A stretch of 54,559 nucleotides of DNA, taken from assembly GCA_041686195.1 (NCBI GenBank), contig JAWLEI010000015.1:1-54559 (forward strand). Direction: 5' to 3'. Both the position numbers and the translations under genes were made by a program. Below are positions 50,981 to 54,559 of the stretch, piece after piece (positions within the stretch are counted from its first letter, which is position 1; each line of letters opens with the position of its first letter). Source of the DNA: Desulfovermiculus sp041686195. Its GTDB lineage: Bacteria; Desulfobacterota; Desulfovibrionia; Desulfovibrionales; Desulfothermaceae. Below the pieces are notes generated by a model. The model was not told where the DNA came from and did not search any database. It saw nothing but the letters and a program-made list of their open reading frames with translations.

Positions 50981-51889
50981 ATGAGTCTCATCAAGGCCCA
51001 AAATATCGTCAAGCGATTCGGATCGTTCACTGCTGTAGACGGGATCAGCTTTGGTGTGGACAAAGGGGAGTTCTTTGGATTGCTCGGTCCAAACGGCGCT
51101 GGAAAAACCTCGGCCATTCGAATGACCTACGGCTTCTCCCCGCTCACAAGCGGAGATATGCACCTCTTCGGTTTGGATATAAAAACCCAGTGGCGGCAGA
51201 TCAGGTCCCGTTTGGGCATCTGCCATCAGGACAACACCCTGGATCCTGACCTGACCGTGGAACAAAACCTGCTTATCTATGCCCGCTACTTCGAGATGGA
51301 CAAAGCCAGGGCAAAAGCCCGGGCCGAAGAGCTGCTGGAGTTCTTCGCTTTACGCAACAAACGAAGGGACAAAGTCATGCAGCTCTCCGGCGGCCTGGCC
51401 AGACGCCTGCAGTTGGCCAGGGCTTTGATGCCGGAGCCGGACCTGATTATCCTGGACGAGCCGACCACCGGTTTGGACCCGCAGTCCAGGCACCAGGTCT
51501 GGGACCGGCTCCTTGCTTTGAAAAAGCAGGGCCTGACCATGCTCTTGACCACCCACTATATGGAAGAGGCTGAAAGTTTATGCAATCGCCTGTTGATTAT
51601 GGACAAGGGTCGAATCATTGCCCAAGGCCGGCCCCGGGACCTGATTGAGGAGCACGCTGCCGAGAGTGTCATTGAAATCGAAGGGCCGGGGGAAGACTTG
51701 AAAAGCTATGTTCGGCAAGGCGATGTCAAACACGATGATTTGGGGGAGCGGATACTCATCTACACCGATTCTCGCGGAGACCTGGAAAACGAGGTCCGGA
51801 ACAGGTTCTGTATGGAGTCCTGTCTGTTCCGGGCAGGGAACCTTGAAGATGTGTTTCTGCGCCTGACCGGTCGGGAGTTGCGTGAATGA
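50981..51889 (+). CDS. ABC-2-type exporter ATPase (NodI-like)
   Basis: 302 residues. Walker A LGPNGAGKTSAIRM (about 37-48), signature LSGGLARRLQLARAL (about 132), Walker B LIILDEPTTGLDP (about 154) and TTHYMEEAESLCNRL are all intact. The C-terminal 80 residues are the accessory domain of drug/polysaccharide-type exporters. It overlaps the permease gene by ATGA. No convincing ribosome site precedes ATG 50981, so the message may be poorly translated or the start may be wrong by a few codons. Confidence 0.88.
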   Translation: MSLIKAQNIVKRFGSFTAVDGISFGVDKGEFFGLLGPNGAGKTSAIRMTYGFSPLTSGDMHLFGLDIKTQWRQIRSRLGICHQDNTLDPDLTVEQNLLIYARYFEMDKARAKARAEELLEFFALRNKRRDKVMQLSGGLARRLQLARALMPEPDLIILDEPTTGLDPQSRHQVWDRLLALKKQGLTMLLTTHYMEEAESLCNRLLIMDKGRIIAQGRPRDLIEEHAAESVIEIEGPGEDLKSYVRQGDVKHDDLGERILIYTDSRGDLENEVRNRFCMESCLFRAGNLEDVFLRLTGRELRE

Positions 51890-52677
51890 ACCGGGTCAAT
51901 CTGCAGGCTATCTCTCTTCGTTTCCGGCATGTCTGGTACCGGAACCTGACCACCTACCGCCGGATCTGGAAGGTCAACTTCATGGTTCCACTCCTGGAGC
52001 CTGGATTTTATATCCTGGCCTTTGGTCTGGGCTTCTCCGGGCTCATCGGCGGAGTGGAGTATGCTGGCATGAGCCTGGAGTACACCGAATTTATGGCTCC
52101 GGCCCTGGTGGCTACGGCCTGTATGTGGAATTCCTTTTTCGAAACCACCTATGCCTCCTTTGTCCGCATGTACTTTCAAAAGACCTTTGACGGCATGCTG
52201 GCGACTCCTCTCTCCCTGGAAGAAATCATCCTGGCCGAGATTGTGTGGGCCGCTTCCAAGGCTGCTGCTGCAGTGGCCATCATGCTGACCGTGCTTATGG
52301 CCGTCGGCTATGCCGACTTCCCCGGCGCCCTGATGTGCATTCCCCTGGCCTTTGTGGGCGGGCTGGCTTTTGCCTGCATCGGCATGTTCTTTACCGGACT
52401 GATCCCGACCATCGATATGTTCAACCTGCCCATATTCTTGTTTATCACCCCAATGTTCCTCTTCTCGGGCACCTTCTTTCCCATTTCCGGCATTCCAGAG
52501 TGGGCCGGTGTCTTTTCCCTCATACTCCCCTTGTATCATCTGGTGGAGTTGACCCGCTTCTTCTGTATCGGGGCCATGGAATCCAATCCGATTTTCAATC
52601 TCTCCTATCTGTCCCTGTTCATCCTCCTCTTCGGTTACCTGGCCCTTTTGTTCATGAAACGGCGGCTGATCCAATAG
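51886..52677 (+). CDS. ABC-2-type exporter permease (NodJ-like)
   Basis: 263 residues with six helices. ABC-2 signature segments are seen: FMVPLLEPGFYILAFGLGF (about 27-45), YTEFMAPALVATACMWNSFF (about 65-84), QKTFDGMLATPLSLEEIILAE (about 97-116, in part) and FLFSGTFFPISGIPEWAGVF (about 189-208), then LPLYHLVELTRFF. This set is typical of NodJ-type permeases, exporters of lipo-oligosaccharides in rhizobia and of unknown cargo elsewhere. It pairs with the ATPase upstream. Confidence 0.88.
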   Translation: MNRVNLQAISLRFRHVWYRNLTTYRRIWKVNFMVPLLEPGFYILAFGLGFSGLIGGVEYAGMSLEYTEFMAPALVATACMWNSFFETTYASFVRMYFQKTFDGMLATPLSLEEIILAEIVWAASKAAAAVAIMLTVLMAVGYADFPGALMCIPLAFVGGLAFACIGMFFTGLIPTIDMFNLPIFLFITPMFLFSGTFFPISGIPEWAGVFSLILPLYHLVELTRFFCIGAMESNPIFNLSYLSLFILLFGYLALLFMKRRLIQ

Positions 52678-52921
52678 ACGGAACTGCAAAAAGTATTATA
52701 TCCTTGTAATTGCAACTTTTCCCTGCTCATCGTATTCTCTTCCCAGATATACCGATCGTTCACATACTGCAGATATTTCCGTCGTTGCCCGGCCCAGATG
52801 GCCTGAAAACATCGCATTGTCTCGTCCCGGACAATCCAGGGCTCGAAAGCCGGAAATTGACTGCTGCTTTTTTGTGTAACGATACCTCGATTGGAACCTG
52901 GAAATGATAAGGGGGCTGACT

Positions 52922-53242
52922 ATGGGCAAGCTTCGCTCGGATCTGGAAAAAGTGATGTTAGTTACCAAAATGAAATCGAACAAAGGCACCAGCTCCTCCG
53001 GCTCTCTCATTGTTATCCAGAGTAGATGCTCTGAATGCGAATATAACGATCCAAGCTACGATATTGACGAGTTTTGCGGGCAATGCGACGGCCAGAGCTT
53101 GTTCCGCCCCAAAGCTGGAGATCCACGGAAAGCAGAAAGTCATACCTATGAACAAGTTATGGAGTTGCTGCCAAATCTAACGTTCGAAGAGAAAAGAAAG
53201 ATCATGCATACCTTGCAAGAAGAGCTCGATACACAAGACTAA
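52922..53242 (+). CDS. Small zinc-ribbon-like protein
   Basis: 106 residues from ATG 52922, eight bases after AAGGGGG; another ATG at 52904 is in frame. An N-terminal basic part is followed by CSECEYNDPSYDIDEFCGQC (about 37-56): two C-x2-C pairs fit one zinc site. The C-terminal helix pair NLTFEEKRKIMHTLQEELD follows. No family recognised. It is probably a DNA- or protein-binding adaptor. The 244-base gap upstream has no clear feature; that downstream holds the flavodoxin-like remnant. Confidence 0.65.
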   Translation: MGKLRSDLEKVMLVTKMKSNKGTSSSGSLIVIQSRCSECEYNDPSYDIDEFCGQCDGQSLFRPKAGDPRKAESHTYEQVMELLPNLTFEEKRKIMHTLQEELDTQD

Positions 53243-53509
53243 ACTTTTTCAATCCCGGAGTGTTACCTCGGGTTGGTATGTTGAGCCCCTTCAGGGCATC
53301 TTCATGCAATGGTATCATTGAGATTTTTTAAAAATTGCAAGGAGAATCAAAGTCCCCTGTCGTTTTTCTCCAGCGGGTTGACATCTTGCTTTGAGCTTTT
53401 ATTGTCGCACATATGAAGGAAAAATGACACGCAATTGAGCTCTCTCAGCCTGCATTCAGAGAGGCCAAGGTTGGTCAGGGTAATCGCAGGCCGTGGCATT
53501 TGACTGTAA

Positions 53510-53776
53510 AGAAACCAGAAGAAGGCCATAGTCTACTGCACCTACGGCGGAGCACATACAGGGATCAACGAGGCGCTCCCGGCCGTAAAGTACATGGCCC
53601 AGATCTTCGACCATCTGGGCATAGAAGTCGTTGGGGAGTGGTATGTGGTCGGTGAGTATCACGGAAGTCTGCAGGAACACTCCAGAAACGGCCGGCTCGG
53701 AGACATCCGGGGCAGACCCGATGGACGGGACCTCAAGGAGGTGGCCGAGCTCGTTCGGGGTATTCTCAGGGTCTGA
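53510..53776 (+). pseudogene. Truncated flavodoxin-like protein gene
   Basis: The frame opens after TAA 53507 and ends at TGA 53774. It reads KKAIVYCTYGGAHTGINEAL, YMAQIFDHLGIEVVGEWYVV and GEYHG, then a short charged tail. This is the C-terminal half of a flavodoxin-family (FMN-binding) protein: YGGxHTG lies on the FMN loop. The N-terminal half, with the first FMN phosphate loop and start codon, is missing; the bases 53243-53509 do not restore it in any frame I can see. It is probably a decaying remnant, or a non-AUG-started fragment. Confidence 0.65.
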
Positions 53777-53835
53777 TTTGAGAATTGCCAAAAACGGGCA
53801 TAAAATTATTAAGAGGCGATAAGAGGAGTTTTTCT

Positions 53836-54198
53836 ATGCACTGCAAGACATGCCAGGCAGAGATCTCTCAAAGCGAAGCCTATGAGCACAACGGGCAGAC
53901 CCTTTGCGAGGACTGCTACCTGGATGCCGTGGCCAAGCCCAAGACCTGCGATCCCTGGGCCGTGTACCAGGCCAGGCAGACTGCGGCCCAAAATCCGCAG
54001 CTCACGGAGACCCAGCAGCGGATCCTTGACCTGCTCCGAACCAAGGGGCCGGTCAGCAAGGAGCATATCTGCTCCCGGCTGAACCTTGACGACGATGCCT
54101 TCCAGACCAACTTCGCCCCCTTGCGGCATATGGAACTGGCCAGGGCCTGCCAGATCGATGGCCAGAAGCGTTTTACCACTTTTGACCATGAGGTCTGA
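53836..54198 (+). CDS. Zinc-ribbon plus winged-helix-like protein
   Basis: 120 residues from ATG 53836, seven bases after AAGAGGAG. The N-terminal HCKTCQAEISQSEAYEHNGQ and LCEDCYLD give a LIM/treble-clef-like zinc site (C-x2-C at 3-6, C-x2-C near 24-27). A C-terminal segment (QLTETQQRILDLLRTKGPVS to EHICSRLNLDDDAFQTNF, about 55-93) has the pattern of a helix-turn-helix. It may be a small transcription regulator sensing metal or redox state. I recall similar uncharacterised proteins in Desulfobacterota. Confidence 0.7.
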   Translation: MHCKTCQAEISQSEAYEHNGQTLCEDCYLDAVAKPKTCDPWAVYQARQTAAQNPQLTETQQRILDLLRTKGPVSKEHICSRLNLDDDAFQTNFAPLRHMELARACQIDGQKRFTTFDHEV

Positions 54199-54559
54199 TC
54201 CTCCCGCCATTGCTGCGTAAGGCCAATAGCCGCCGTCTTGTTTCGGCTGTTCGGATCCAGAAGTATTCCAGGCCTGTTTGGGCTTGTTCGGCGATCTGCC
54301 TTTTGGGCGAGTTGCGGCCCTCGGGGAAGATGCCTATGCAGCCCTCTTTTTCCAGCACCTCGTAAACCCGCTCAAAGACTTCCACGATGCGCATGAGGCG
54401 CCGGGCCACGGTGTACAGCTTCATATGCGTCCCTTCCGGGCATTCGATGAGAATATAATGAATGTTCCCTTTCCGTTTCACTGGACGAAGCATTACTCTT
54501 TGAAAAAGCAGGCCTGCCTCGAAGGAATGGCTCCCGGTCCCTTTTCCTCTTCGGCCATG
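54173..54559 (-). CDS. Uncertain ORF at the right edge, possibly partial
   Basis: The frame is open to the window edge. From ATG 54493 it has 106 residues with HYILIECPEGTHMKLYTVAR and RVYEVLEKEGCIGIFPEGRN. GCIGIFPEG is the pattern of PlsC-type acyltransferases (motif III), but the residues around it do not fit and no H-x4-D motif is present in the visible part. A separate 21-residue frame (MAEEEKGPGAIPSRQACFFK start, TAA overlapping the ATG) precedes it. The end overlaps the zinc-ribbon gene by 26 bases. It may be a real small gene, a fusion remnant or a frameshifted gene. Confidence 0.35.
   Translation of the reverse strand, partial: HGRRGKGTGSHSFEAGLLFQRVMLRPVKRKGNIHYILIECPEGTHMKLYTVARRLMRIVEVFERVYEVLEKEGCIGIFPEGRNSPKRQIAEQAQTGLEYFWIRTAETRRRLLALRSNGGRIRPHGQKW

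Noticed and set aside
52635..52817. 60-codon minus-strand frame after the NodJ-like permease
   Set aside because: Part of it is antisense to the permease end; the rest is somewhat protein-like (YLQYVNDRYIWEEN) but has no ribosome site or known family, so I could not support it.

Overview
The window looks like a chromosomal stretch of an anaerobic, probably halophilic or brackish-water Desulfobacterota (sulfate-reducer-like) bacterium. This is inferred from several things: a membrane polyferredoxin paired with a DUF362 protein, a selenocysteine system (selA plus an apparent UGA-containing small protein), an osmoprotectant ABC importer, a rhodanese/rubrerythrin-like fusion, TRAP transport, and several acyl-CoA synthetases of both the AMP-forming and ADP-forming kinds. 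No phage, insertion sequence, CRISPR array or rRNA was seen. One tRNA gene, tRNA-Arg(UCU), is present.

Layout. 1-3.6 kb: start of a DMT transporter, a repeat-rich intergenic region, a 73-residue dual-CXXC selenoprotein read through an in-frame UGA, then a polyferredoxin and its DUF362 partner. 4-17.3 kb: an acetate/short-acid module with an AMP-dependent ligase with degraded motifs, a cNMP/CBS/DUF294 nucleotidyltransferase-like protein, a membrane PAS-DnaQ exonuclease, a 28-residue membrane peptide with a sodium:solute symporter, acetyl-CoA synthetase (acs), and, divergent from acs, a Pat/YfiQ-like acyl-CoA-synthetase/GNAT fusion followed by a hotdog thioesterase. 17.3-23.2 kb: SPL-type radical SAM protein, ParB-like protein, M18 aminopeptidase, selA and the tRNA. 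23.4-28.1 kb: MFS carrier, ADP-forming acyl-CoA synthetase with an intact catalytic His, a stand-alone cNMP-binding protein and a short coiled-coil protein.

28.3-33.8 kb is a five-gene envelope operon (LolA-like protein, two FtsX permeases, LolD-like ATPase, beta-barrel protein). 33.9-37.9 kb is a four-gene osmoprotectant importer in the order of E. coli yehZYXW. 38.4-47.5 kb is a catabolic-looking cluster: TPP enzyme, FAD oxidoreductase, unusual permease, class III aminotransferase and a complete TRAP transporter. Its substrate is not known to me and it is the best candidate for an undescribed pathway. 47.6-54.5 kb holds a GYD protein with a G9 tract in place of a normal ribosome binding site, the rhodanese/ferritin-like fusion, a DMT carrier, a universal stress protein, a NodIJ-type ABC exporter, small zinc-ribbon proteins and a decayed flavodoxin-like gene.

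The intergenic regions share a family of modular, hairpin-rich repeats in at least seven places, in both orientations and in different combinations. Several copies double as transcription terminators. The most concrete discovery is the selenoprotein at 754-975. A conventional gene caller would truncate it at the UGA, or miss it, although a SECIS-like hairpin follows the UGA and selA lies in the same window.
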